Assembly (NCBI RefSeq): GCF_002209355.2
Contig: NZ_CP106855.1
Location: 1,054,001-1,118,000 of the forward strand
Direction: 5' to 3'
DNA length: 64,000 bases
Source of the DNA: Bdellovibrio sp. SKB1291214
Lineage (GTDB): Bacteria > Bdellovibrionota > Bdellovibrionia > Bdellovibrionales > Bdellovibrionaceae
A model generated the notes under the pieces. The model was not told where the DNA came from and did no database searches. It saw nothing but the letters and a program-made list of their open reading frames with translations. Positions 42,671 through 50,828 of this stretch are shown here, piece by piece (positions within the stretch are counted from its first letter, which is position 1; every line of letters starts with the position of its first letter). Position numbers and translations under genes: made by a program.

Positions 42671-44028
42671 AAAATGCTCACTGTTTCGTCTTTTTCGGGT
42701 TGCTTCAGATTCAATTTAATTTTTGAGTTTTCGATAATCACGCGAGGATCCAATGAGTGACCGTCAAAGACAACCAGGTTACGAGACGCCTCCGCCGTAA
42801 TAACATTCGGATTCCACAGGTAGCGGAAATAAATAATCAAAGACCCCACAAATTGGCTGATTAAGACACTTAACAATGCCAGCGCCAGCAATCCAATCTG
42901 CGGAACTGTAGTTTCCCAGCGGGCCGATTCAAGAATCTCGAAACGATTTCCAATGGAAAGCTTTTGCGCCTCAAGTTTTGCCAGCGCCGTCGAAAGCTCT
43001 TTGTATCTGGCAAATTCCAATTCCGATTTCTTTTTAAGATCCTCGGCCATTTGCGCCTGAAATGGCAGCTCACGGGATTCAGATTTTAAGTTATTGATCG
43101 ATGCCTGAATCTGTCCCAGCTGATCTTTCATGATATCGTTTTGATTTTTTAGGTTTTCAATCTGACCACCAACGCCATACATCGAATTATCTGCAGACCC
43201 CGGCGTGCGATCTTTATTCAGGTAAGCGATCATTTTTGAATTCTGATTGATTTTTAGCTTGAGCTCATTGGCACGAACTAAAAGTTCACTGACGTAATCC
43301 CCGATTTTATCTTTGGAGGCCAATGGTAAAAGATTTTGTTCGCGATTTTGAACTTCGCTTAATTCTTTGCCTATAGTGACAAGCTTTTGATCGGCGTCTT
43401 TCTTTTGCTCGTCCATAAATGCTTCGACACGATTGATCTCCTCCAGCTCCCGCTTTTTTAAAAGCTCACTTGCGGTTTGAACAACTGTGTTGACCAAAAA
43501 TAACGATGTCGCGCGATCTGGAGTTGAAGCCGTAATTTTAATTTCGAAATCAGAATCCAATTGTGCCTTGGTCCAACGATCTATTTTTTGCAAAACTCCG
43601 ATTTTACTTTCAGGGGAATCAGTTATGTTCTTCAGATATTTGTCACGCAGGTTTTCATAACCCTTGCGTTCTTCCAGAGAGATTTGTCCGGATTCACCAC
43701 GTTCAGGGATCTTAGCCAGGACCGCTTCAAAAAACTCTCGTGTTTTCAAATATTCAATATGCTTGGATAACAGGCTGCTGCCTTTTTTAGATTCTTGCAG
43801 GGATTTATTTAATCCAAAAAATTGCGTTGAAAAGGCTTGAACCGAGGAATTTTGGGAGTCATTAAAAATTATGGACGTAGTCGCCACATAGGGAATTTTA
43901 ACCGCATAGATAATCATACTAACGGTGAATAAAACGGTCGTAAAAACCGCGAACATCCGCCAGTGTGACAAATATAATTTCATGATTTCGCCAACGCTCA
44001 GCTCTGGCTCTAAATGTGGATCATTCAT
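42667..44028 (-). CDS. Wzz/GumC-type polysaccharide chain-length protein
   Basis: This 453-residue inner-membrane protein has a Wzz-like N-terminal part (LSVGEIMKLYLSHWRMFAVFTTVLFTVSMIIYAV), a long coiled periplasmic domain (about 60-385), and a second membrane segment near 395-415. The C-terminal tail has no kinase domain. Such proteins set the length of O-antigen or capsule chains or form part of export machines. Its last bases overlap the start of deacetylase A (ATGA), so they are co-expressed. Upstream are two hairpins (44059-44080 and 44125-44146). GGGGATTGGGA precedes the ATG. Confidence 0.85.
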   Translation of the reverse strand: MNDPHLEPELSVGEIMKLYLSHWRMFAVFTTVLFTVSMIIYAVKIPYVATTSIIFNDSQNSSVQAFSTQFFGLNKSLQESKKGSSLLSKHIEYLKTREFFEAVLAKIPERGESGQISLEERKGYENLRDKYLKNITDSPESKIGVLQKIDRWTKAQLDSDFEIKITASTPDRATSLFLVNTVVQTASELLKKRELEEINRVEAFMDEQKKDADQKLVTIGKELSEVQNREQNLLPLASKDKIGDYVSELLVRANELKLKINQNSKMIAYLNKDRTPGSADNSMYGVGGQIENLKNQNDIMKDQLGQIQASINNLKSESRELPFQAQMAEDLKKKSELEFARYKELSTALAKLEAQKLSIGNRFEILESARWETTVPQIGLLALALLSVLISQFVGSLIIYFRYLWNPNVITAEASRNLVVFDGHSLDPRVIIENSKIKLNLKQPEKDETVSIL

Positions 44029-44058
44029 AATCCCAATCCCCCGCGACCATATAGTTTT

Positions 44059-44080
44059 GCCATCCTTTCACAAGGATGGC
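44059..44080 (-). promoter_or_regulatory. Hairpin in the leader of the Wzz-like gene
   Basis: GCCATCCTT and AAGGATGGC make a perfect 9-base stem with a TCAC loop. It is about 31 bases upstream of the ATG on the minus strand and has no T-tract, so it is more likely an attenuator or mRNA stabiliser than a terminator. Confidence 0.5.
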
Positions 44081-44124
44081 CTGTGTCGTTTCTGTAATGA
44101 GGATTAAGATGATGAAATGGGAAT

Positions 44125-44146
44125 GGCCGCACTTTTAAGCGCGGCC
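44125..44146 (-). other. Second hairpin between deacetylase B and the Wzz-like gene
   Basis: GGCCGCACTT and AAGCGCGGCC pair with one mismatch around TT. It lies about 10 bases after the stop of the gene at 44156. No clear T-tract follows, so it may be a 3'-end protection element. Confidence 0.45.
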
Positions 44147-44155
44147 CAGCACAAA

Positions 44156-45337
44156 TTACGGCGCAGGATTGACTGGTACCGTCATAACATTCTTAGGTTT
44201 AATTAGAACAATTTTGTAACCGCCGTTATAAAGCTGGTTCAAGATCTCTGGAAGGGCTTCAGCAGTTCTCTGTTGGATGTCGTGGAATAGGATCACGCCT
44301 TTTCCTGCGGCTTTAATTTGTGACATAGTTTTTTCAACCAATGTGGAGCTCGTTTGTTTTCTCCAGTCATTGGAATCGATTCTCCAATAAAAGTTACCAA
44401 TACCGTTCGCGTTCAAGTAAGACGTCAAACTCTTATCATATTCTCCATATGGAAAACGGAAGAAAGGGTCCACCCATCCAATCGTGTTTCTAATGGCATT
44501 CAAACTGCCAGAAATTTCTTTTGTCGCTTCACTCAGTGACAACATCTTGCCACCATTATTGTTCTTACAAATTGTTTTTGCTGCCAAACAACGATGAGAC
44601 ATCGAGTGACCACCTAAAGAGTGACCATCGGCAGCGACCATCTTAACCACTGCAGGATTGGCAATAACTTGCTTACCTAGGGCAAAGAACATTGCTTTGG
44701 CGTTCATCTTTTTGAGAGTCTTTAAAATGATCTCTGTGTATTTTTCAGAAGGACCATCGTCGAAAGTCAAAACCACTTCACCCGGAGCCACGTCGGCATT
44801 GACCGCATAGTAGCCATTCGATGTGTCACGGTATTGAATATTGTTTGGAAAAACTTTAGCTGAGGAACCAGAGACAGATGTTAACATTTTTGCAGACTGC
44901 GCATGTTGAACGGGTTCAGCTTTTGCAATTTCATCTTCAAAAAAGTTACCCAGATTAGACGGCATATTGGCACGGTCGTTTAAGAAATAATTGTCAATTC
45001 GAAGAGCCAATTCTTCTTTACAGTCTTTCAACATCTCGGCGTTGGATGCTTCATCTAATTGTTCTTCCATCAAGGCAAGGTCCTCATCTTTCAATGCCTT
45101 CAAAGATTCGCAAACCTCCGCACCTGTCAGTTGTTTATTGGCGATCATCTCTTTCCATTTAGGAAATAATTTTTCAGGATTGCTTTGTGAGGCATGCCAA
45201 TCATCCACCGTAGGCACCGTTTCGTTCGCAGTAACCGCATCGACTAAGTCTGCTTTAACGGTTTCAAATCCGTTATTTCCACACGCCGTTAGCGACATCA
45301 TTCCCACGCTGAACACGAACACAAGAGACCTTTTCAT
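44156..45337 (-). CDS. Polysaccharide deacetylase lipoprotein (paralogue B)
   Basis: This 393-residue protein is a lipoprotein (lipobox LTAC) with the same layout as the gene at 41537: a shared N-terminal region (WHASQSNPEKLFPKW here, WDASPSNPENVFRQW there) and a NodB-type deacetylase domain with VVLTFDDGPSEKYTEIIL, GGHSMSHRC, FFRFPYGEYDKSL and GVILFHDIQ. The metal residues (DD, H, H) are intact. It most likely arose by duplication. It could act on prey peptidoglycan or on a surface polymer made by the neighbouring genes. GAGGA precedes the ATG. Confidence 0.9.
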   Translation of the reverse strand: MKRSLVFVFSVGMMSLTACGNNGFETVKADLVDAVTANETVPTVDDWHASQSNPEKLFPKWKEMIANKQLTGAEVCESLKALKDEDLALMEEQLDEASNAEMLKDCKEELALRIDNYFLNDRANMPSNLGNFFEDEIAKAEPVQHAQSAKMLTSVSGSSAKVFPNNIQYRDTSNGYYAVNADVAPGEVVLTFDDGPSEKYTEIILKTLKKMNAKAMFFALGKQVIANPAVVKMVAADGHSLGGHSMSHRCLAAKTICKNNNGGKMLSLSEATKEISGSLNAIRNTIGWVDPFFRFPYGEYDKSLTSYLNANGIGNFYWRIDSNDWRKQTSSTLVEKTMSQIKAAGKGVILFHDIQQRTAEALPEILNQLYNGGYKIVLIKPKNVMTVPVNPAP

Positions 45338-45419
45338 AATGAATCCTCAGGGTTAATTCAAATAGACGCCGTTTTTAAAGCACTATCCGTGCCCGGTTGA
45401 AATACTTCTGAAGTCGGTT

Positions 45420-46769
45420 TTACGCAGAATAGATGGCAAAATCTTGGTCAGCAGACCTTATTGGGCACTGATTTGGAGCTTTAGGAGACTTCACCGAAAC
45501 GCCTTCAAACACGGCGGCGGCAACAAAGCCAAATACCAACCAGTACAGACGATCCGCCATTCCACCAATGGAAAGATGAACATGATAGATCACTAAGATA
45601 GGAATATGCGCGAGCAGATAAATGGCAACCTGGCGTTTGGCGATGCTGAAAGTTTTTAATGCCTTCAGCGCACCGATAGTCATGAACCCCAACGCGATGG
45701 CAGCAAGAATTAATAAAGGCCAACCACCCACAACTCCTGCAGAGACGAAAATATTATGGGGATCCTTGAACGAGTTATAATTTGAAACATCGACATCATT
45801 GCCCGATGCAAACTTCGACATCAGACCGTGTCCCAACCAAGGTTCCTGTTTAAAGATCTCGGCGCCCCTTTCGACTTCTTCCCAACGAGAAGCAACTCCG
45901 TCTTGAGCCTGCCTGCCCCCTAATGAGGAATGCCCCGTCGCGATGTCGTGGGCAAGTTCGTAGGTCTGCAAGCCAAAGAACAAACTAAAACTTAGCAAAA
46001 ACGAAACAACACCGAACTTAAACATACGACCTTTAGTTGTACGTGTTTCATGCAAAATCAAAGTGAGCAGAAAGGCAAACATCGCTGCTGCCGCCGAAGA
46101 TCGAGTACCCGTTAGAATAATCACCAAGAAGCTCGCCAGCAGTATCAAGACACTCCAAATCTTATGTTTCAGTTTTGAGTCCATCAGAAAAGTGCCAAGG
46201 GAGAATACAAAGGCCGTCGTCGCACAAGTCACCATATGGGGGATGTGTTTAAATGTGCCGATAAAACGTCCACCCTTAAACGTGGCTCCGGGGGAAACAA
46301 TTAAAACGACCAATGATAGCAGAACTAAAATACCTGTCCAACGCTGCACAAACCTTAGAAAGTCTTGAACATTCCACAAACTGGGGATGACAAGTCCGTA
46401 AAGGCCCACCATGAATAGTGAAACCATCATCGCGCCGATTTGCATGACCGCTGATTCATCCGGGTTCACATAATAGACCTGCAGCAAAGTCTGCACGGCC
46501 AGGATGATCATAAGAAAGAAAACAAAGAGCTTATAGAATCCACTTAAGTGTTGGCGGGTGCGAACTCGCAACCACAACAAAGCCAAAGGCACACCAAACA
46601 AGAAAGTTAAAAGCACATTAATATAAGGATGCATCCCCTGTTGAAAAATCAAATAGGGAACTTCGCGTGGAATGGGCAGCAAGCCGCCCAAAGATACTTT
46701 GCAAAGGAACGCCAACAGCACCAGGGATTTTATTAAAAATAAAATGCGGGCGTCCTTGGCGTGAATCAT
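45420..46769 (-). CDS. O-antigen ligase/polymerase-like membrane protein
   Basis: This 449-residue protein has about 11-12 membrane segments and the Wzy/WaaL-type pattern: a large loop containing PWLGHGLMSKFAS and DPHNIFVSAGVVGGWPLLIL (DPHN-like motif before the last segments). Members join or polymerise sugar repeat units at the outer face of the inner membrane. The ATG overlaps the stop of the SLBB gene upstream by ATGA, so the two are linked. With the Wzz-like, SLBB and deacetylase genes it makes a small surface-polysaccharide set, although no glycosyltransferase is present in this window. Confidence 0.85.
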   Translation of the reverse strand: MIHAKDARILFLIKSLVLLAFLCKVSLGGLLPIPREVPYLIFQQGMHPYINVLLTFLFGVPLALLWLRVRTRQHLSGFYKLFVFFLMIILAVQTLLQVYYVNPDESAVMQIGAMMVSLFMVGLYGLVIPSLWNVQDFLRFVQRWTGILVLLSLVVLIVSPGATFKGGRFIGTFKHIPHMVTCATTAFVFSLGTFLMDSKLKHKIWSVLILLASFLVIILTGTRSSAAAAMFAFLLTLILHETRTTKGRMFKFGVVSFLLSFSLFFGLQTYELAHDIATGHSSLGGRQAQDGVASRWEEVERGAEIFKQEPWLGHGLMSKFASGNDVDVSNYNSFKDPHNIFVSAGVVGGWPLLILAAIALGFMTIGALKALKTFSIAKRQVAIYLLAHIPILVIYHVHLSIGGMADRLYWLVFGFVAAAVFEGVSVKSPKAPNQCPIRSADQDFAIYSA

Positions 46770-47335
46770 TGAAAATGAACCCCATTGTGACCAGAATTTT
46801 TGTTAATCAACAACGCCGTCAAAGCAATGCCCAGAACCAAAGATACGACAGTGATCGTGCGAGTTGCGTCTCCACTGACCATATAAGATTTTTGAGGAAC
46901 ATAAATAAAATCATCTTGGGCTAGCTTCAACTGTTTCGCGCCACCATATTTGATCACTTTTTCAGCATCAACCTCGTAGGCGCCTTGATATTCGCTCACT
47001 GCTTTCGATTTAATCTCAGCCCATGATTTTGGCTCCAGTTTTCTGACGGTAATTTCAGACATGTCACCACCATTATTAGATCCCCCCGCCAAAGTGATTA
47101 GTTTCAACAAATCTGTTGAAGGCGGAACGTAGTAGATACCCGGCTTATTCACAGCACCTAAAAGTTGCACACTGATCAAAGATTCTTTCGGTGACGAGCG
47201 AAAAATATATTCTGAAACTTGTTGAGGTTGTTTGGTCTCACTCATTCCAAGGACATCAGGCGACTGTGCAAATGCAACAGTATTAAAAGTAAAAACCAGA
47301 GCAATGACATAACGAAAACACTTAGAAACGATCAT
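46766..47335 (-). CDS. SLBB-domain polysaccharide export-type protein
   Basis: This 189-residue exported protein has a signal peptide (ending TVAFAQS) and an SLBB domain at about 55-105 (VQLLGAVNKPGIYYVPPSTDLLKLITLAGG). It ends with a hydrophobic segment (VSLVLGIALTALLIN). Wza-type exporters carry SLBB domains, but their N-terminal PES domain is absent here, so this may be an accessory. GGAGGTTGTTA precedes the ATG at 47335, which favours that start over an in-frame site at 47383. It leads the polysaccharide operon, with the ligase-like gene overlapping its stop. Confidence 0.85.
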   Translation of the reverse strand: MIVSKCFRYVIALVFTFNTVAFAQSPDVLGMSETKQPQQVSEYIFRSSPKESLISVQLLGAVNKPGIYYVPPSTDLLKLITLAGGSNNGGDMSEITVRKLEPKSWAEIKSKAVSEYQGAYEVDAEKVIKYGGAKQLKLAQDDFIYVPQKSYMVSGDATRTITVVSLVLGIALTALLINKNSGHNGVHFQ

Positions 47336-47395
47336 TAACAACCTCCACACTGGACCTAAATCGAGAGCCATTAGTCTTGTCAATAAAATTGAATG

Positions 47396-47411
47396 ACGGA
47401 CTTCGGTCCGT
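47396..47411 (+). promoter_or_regulatory. UUCG-tetraloop hairpin before the coiled-coil gene
   Basis: ACGGAC and GTCCGT form a 6-base stem with a TTCG loop, an especially stable RNA loop. It lies 18 bases before the start codon at 47429, where an SD would be expected nearby. It may influence translation. Confidence 0.4.
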
Positions 47412-47428
47412 AGACCAGAATAAAGTCT

Positions 47429-48508
47429 ATGACAAATTCTTCAGTTCCAGAGCACGAAAAAATATTTGATGAAATTTGTAATAAACTTAACGAGCTCAGT
47501 AATACTGATGCGGATGGCAATCATCCAATTCAACCCAAATACGAGCAAATGCAAGAGCAGATGAAGAAATTCAATTCTGGCTTGAAAGGTTCACAAGAAG
47601 AACTACGCGAGAAAATTAAAAATCTCGAGAGCGTTTCTTACGGATCTGAAACGTTGGATGCACAGATGAAATTGTTGGCGGATCAACTCAGCGCAGAACG
47701 CGCGAACAACGCCAAGATGTCATCGGACCTCGCTAAGTCATTAGAATTAAGTCTGCAACTGCAACTTGAGATTCAAGGCTTAAAAGCCCGCGCTTTACAA
47801 ATTCAAAGCGAAGAAAAGAAATATTCTCAGTCCATGTTTGAACGAAACAAAATTCTTCAACGCGACTTAGATTTGACTCGCGCTTTAAAAGACGAAACGG
47901 CCATGGAATTTGCGAAAGCAAAATCGGCATGGGCTCGTGAGCAAGACTTGTGGGAACAACAGTACGAAAGATTCCAAGCGGATATTCAAAAGTTAAACCA
48001 AGAAAAAACAGATCTTGAAACTGCGAATGCTGACTTGATGGCGACTATCGAAGAGCGCGACAACACTGTTAAGTCTTTGAATGAAGAGATCGAAAAAATC
48101 TCTGCCTCTTTCAGTGAAGTAGAAGCATCGGCTCAACAACAAAATGAAGTACTGAACAATTTAACTTCTGTCGCCGAAACCAAGATCGTTGAAATGAAGA
48201 TTGCGCTAGATAAAAAGTCTTTGGAAGCTCAAGACTATTTCAGCCACTTGCAACAGGCGCTGGCTCAGTCCGTGGTACTAAAACAAGAAAACCTTTCCTT
48301 GAAAGAGTATGTGGCCAAGTTGAACTACTATCATCAACAAGCCCAACACGCGCAAAGCGTAGTTACTCAGATCGCACAGGTTTCAGCGGCACAAGCACAG
48401 CAGCAAGCTCAACAACAAGCAGCTCATATTCAACAGATGAACGCTGCTCAGCAAAACCAAATGCCCGCAGCTTCCCCACAGCAACCTGTGGCGACTCCGG
48501 TACAATAG
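47429..48508 (+). CDS. Long coiled-coil protein with Gln/Ala-rich tail, function unknown
   Basis: This 359-residue cytoplasmic-type protein lacks a signal peptide. Residues 15-305 are a nearly continuous coiled coil (for example AEARANNAKMSS-like heptads and KLNQEKTDLETANADL). The tail (about 315-359) is rich in Gln, Ala and Pro (AQAQQQAQQQAAHIQQM). Such proteins can build scaffolds or filaments. It is divergent from the SLBB gene by about 90 bases. A strong terminator follows. The start has no clear SD. Confidence 0.7.
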   Translation: MTNSSVPEHEKIFDEICNKLNELSNTDADGNHPIQPKYEQMQEQMKKFNSGLKGSQEELREKIKNLESVSYGSETLDAQMKLLADQLSAERANNAKMSSDLAKSLELSLQLQLEIQGLKARALQIQSEEKKYSQSMFERNKILQRDLDLTRALKDETAMEFAKAKSAWAREQDLWEQQYERFQADIQKLNQEKTDLETANADLMATIEERDNTVKSLNEEIEKISASFSEVEASAQQQNEVLNNLTSVAETKIVEMKIALDKKSLEAQDYFSHLQQALAQSVVLKQENLSLKEYVAKLNYYHQQAQHAQSVVTQIAQVSAAQAQQQAQQQAAHIQQMNAAQQNQMPAASPQQPVATPVQ

Positions 48509-48531
48509 GTTTAAGTGAAAGTTTCCTCCGT

Positions 48532-48567
48532 GGGTTCAGTGGTCCCTCCGCTGAGCCCTATTTTTTT
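48532..48567 (+). terminator. Intrinsic terminator of the coiled-coil gene
   Basis: GGGTTCAGTGG and CCGCTGAGCCC pair with G-U wobbles around a five-base loop, followed by TATTTTTTT. The T-tract reaches the stop codon of the convergent SDR gene. Confidence 0.8.
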
Positions 48568-49444
48568 ATTTTCCCCAATGTTTAGACTGGGGCAGAAAAT
48601 AAAACATCACCTTGTGAAAAATCGATCCTGGGATCACTCTGCGTAAAAAGCCAAAGACTATTGCATCCAAAGTCACCTTGACCCTTAAAGGTGGATTTTT
48701 TTTCTCGATTAATTTTTGAATCTGTCGAGCCACGGATTCTGAACTTGTGAAAGAATATCCCATCAATTTTTCAATAAATGGAGTCATCGAATCGTAGTAC
48801 TCCGAATGGGGACCGTGCAGTTCATAACTTAAACGTGCTTTTCGCGACAACAGGACATTCTTGAACGCTGGAGAATTAATGAATCCCGGCTGCACAATGC
48901 TAACATCAATGCCATAGGGTCTGCATTCATACCACAAAGCTTCACTCACTCCCTCTAACGCATGTTTAGAGGCACTGTAGGAAGCCATCGTTGGCATAGA
49001 AACCATACCGCTAACTGATGAGATGTTAATAATATGCCCGCATTCTTGCTCACGCATAATAGGCAGGACCGCCTTCATTAAATTCACAGGACCAAAAAAA
49101 TTAGTTCGCATCTGAAGGTCTTCAGCACTGGAGTCCATGTGCTCGACCACCGAACGATAGCAAACTCCTGCATTGTTAATTAACACATCAATTCGCCCCC
49201 AATGACGACAGACCTTATTCACCACCGAGGAAATTTCACTTTCTTCGGTAACATCCAAGGGGACCAACAGTGTGTTTTCATTGGCAGGGAATATTTCGCA
49301 TAAACTACCAAAGGACCGCGATCTTGCCGTTAACACAAGTCGATATTGATCAGAGCGGATAAGCCTCTCCGCGATGGCTTTTCCCAGTCCGGAGTTACAG
49401 CCTGTTATTAGAATAACTTTTTTTATGGGTGTTTGGATTTGCAT
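48566..49444 (-). CDS. Short-chain dehydrogenase/reductase
   Basis: This 292-residue NAD(P)-dependent oxidoreductase has the Rossmann TGCNSGLGKAIA (TGxxxGxG), NNAGVCYRS (NNAG) and the catalytic YSASKHALEG (YxxxK), with a serine in INISSVSGM. It is a classical SDR; substrate may be a steroid-like, retinol-like or other alcohol, which cannot be told. It starts at 49444 after AGGGCGG, 11 bases after the receiver gene, so it may be the last gene of the signalling operon. Chemically it does not obviously belong with the receivers. Confidence 0.88.
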   Translation of the reverse strand: MQIQTPIKKVILITGCNSGLGKAIAERLIRSDQYRLVLTARSRSFGSLCEIFPANENTLLVPLDVTEESEISSVVNKVCRHWGRIDVLINNAGVCYRSVVEHMDSSAEDLQMRTNFFGPVNLMKAVLPIMREQECGHIINISSVSGMVSMPTMASYSASKHALEGVSEALWYECRPYGIDVSIVQPGFINSPAFKNVLLSRKARLSYELHGPHSEYYDSMTPFIEKLMGYSFTSSESVARQIQKLIEKKNPPLRVKVTLDAIVFGFLRRVIPGSIFHKVMFYFLPQSKHWGK

Positions 49445-49455
49445 GATCGACCGCC

Positions 49456-49863
49456 CTAATTGGAAGGTGCGATATCCACTCCAAATATTGTATCCAGGGC
49501 ACGATCACACTGCGGGACACTGATGGGTTTTGTAAGCACCTGCATATTGGAGAGCAAATCACCATATTTTTCTCGGAGGGCCGCTTCTTCTACGACGGAT
49601 ACTAGTACGATGGGGCTGGATTTTACAGCCCGTGCCAGGAAGCGGACCAGGTCCAAGCCTGTGCCCGCTCCTGAAAGGAATAAATCGGTCACTATTAAAG
49701 AATAGGGAGCTTCGTGAACTATCGAGGAACTGACAAGCTTCTGCGCTTCTTCGCAGCTAACGGCCCAATCTAAATGGTATTCCGTGAACTGACGGCGTAG
49801 AATATGTTCCCAGATGGGCTTAAGAGCTAAATCGTCTTCGACGATCAAAATTCTTTTTTTCAT
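49456..49863 (-). CDS. Stand-alone response-regulator receiver domain (copy 2)
   Basis: This 135-residue protein is a lone receiver without an output domain. It has the acidic pair in ILIVEDDLALK, the phosphorylatable Asp in VTDLFLSGAGTGLDLV, and the Lys in VLTKPIS. It likely acts by protein contact, like CheY. I start it at 49863 (MKKRILIVEDD) after AAGGAAGAG; an in-frame extension to 49938 overlaps the upstream gene and is not family-like. The sequence FLSGAGTGLDL parallels FLDGEDTGIDL in the receiver at 50269, so the two are paralogues. Confidence 0.88.
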   Translation of the reverse strand: MKKRILIVEDDLALKPIWEHILRRQFTEYHLDWAVSCEEAQKLVSSSIVHEAPYSLIVTDLFLSGAGTGLDLVRFLARAVKSSPIVLVSVVEEAALREKYGDLLSNMQVLTKPISVPQCDRALDTIFGVDIAPSN

Positions 49864-49909
49864 GACTCTTCCTTGTTCATGATTCGAAAGACTCTGACAA
49901 CAACGACGT

Positions 49910-50227
49910 CTAGTGAATCGTAGCTGGCATCGTCTCAACTTGGCGTGTAGCTGACCACTTTTTGATTCTGTCCGAAACTTCTTTCACGGCTTTTTCTAAA
50001 GCCATGTACGGACTTTTCGCATCGGCTACGACGGAGAATTGCATCTCTCCTGATACCAGTTCGACATCAATAATAAAGTCTTCACCGTCAAAATCTACGG
50101 CCATATTCATGATGCTATCTGAAGGTGCGCTTGCAGCGAGCTTATCTAAAACGCGGCCACATGAGACGAGCAATTGATCTTTTTCGGGAAGGGCGATGTT
50201 TTCAGTTCTTAGTTCTACATTGTTCAT
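49910..50227 (-). CDS. HPF/RaiA-like (ribosome-associated factor type) protein
   Basis: This 105-residue protein resembles short hibernation-promoting factors in its pattern: a helix (LVSCGRVLDKLAAS), strands (NMAVDFDGEDFIIDVELVSGEMQFSVVAD), and a closing helix (KSPYMALEKAVKEVSDRIKKW), with the family-like A-x-x-x-x-x-Y-x-A-(I/L)-(D/E). HPF binds idle ribosomes near the decoding site. The match is by pattern only, and the basic surface residues of true HPF are not plain. GGAGGACATAGC precedes the ATG. It lies between two lone receivers on one transcript (41- and 46-base gaps). Confidence 0.5.
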   Translation of the reverse strand: MNNVELRTENIALPEKDQLLVSCGRVLDKLAASAPSDSIMNMAVDFDGEDFIIDVELVSGEMQFSVVADAKSPYMALEKAVKEVSDRIKKWSATRQVETMPATIH

Positions 50228-50268
50228 GCTATGTCCTCCTGTGGTTAATCGTTTTCATACTTCTTTAC

Positions 50269-50730
50269 TTATAAAAGTGCTTGAATGACTTCCTTACAAT
50301 TCTGAACCTGCAAGGGCTTCTGCATATAGAAAGGCAGATTATTGGTTGTATTTCGTGCTGAATGCACCAACGCATCAAAGTTTGATAAACTCATGCTGCT
50401 GACGAATATGAAGTGATCAGACACTTCTCCGTACCTCTCCCATAAATCAATACCTGTATCTTCTCCGTCAAGAAATACATCAGAGATAACTAAATCGTAA
50501 GGTTTCTCTGTATGAAACGAATGGCGCAGAAGAGCTTCTGCTCCAGCTTCTGAGGTCTCGAAATCAATTTTTGCATTTGGAAACGTGGAAAGAATAATAT
50601 TCTCCCACAAGGCCCATTGGCCCATATCATCTTCCACTACTAAAAAACGGTAAGCTTCTGCTGCTTCCAATGTCATATTAGATAGAACAGCGTTGGTAAT
50701 CTGGTTTTCAAGTGCCAGTGATGTGTCCAT
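50269..50730 (-). CDS. Stand-alone response-regulator receiver domain (copy 1)
   Basis: This 153-residue protein has about 25 extra residues at the start, then one receiver domain: FLVVEDDMGQWALW (acidic pair), VISDVFLDGEDTGIDLW (phospho-Asp in ISDVF), and YMQKPLQ (Lys). No output domain follows. It is paralogous to the receiver at 49456. AGGAGGTAGCC precedes the ATG. It leads a minus-strand unit of receiver, HPF-like, receiver and SDR, beside a divergent OmpR-type regulator. Confidence 0.88.
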   Translation of the reverse strand: MDTSLALENQITNAVLSNMTLEAAEAYRFLVVEDDMGQWALWENIILSTFPNAKIDFETSEAGAEALLRHSFHTEKPYDLVISDVFLDGEDTGIDLWERYGEVSDHFIFVSSMSLSNFDALVHSARNTTNNLPFYMQKPLQVQNCKEVIQALL

Positions 50731-50828
50731 GGCTACCTCCTCACACTTTGTTAATCATCGGTCCTACACTTTGGTTTCGTGCTAAAATGAATTGATGATT
50801 TCGCAAAACACTGCTTAAATCCTTTTGT

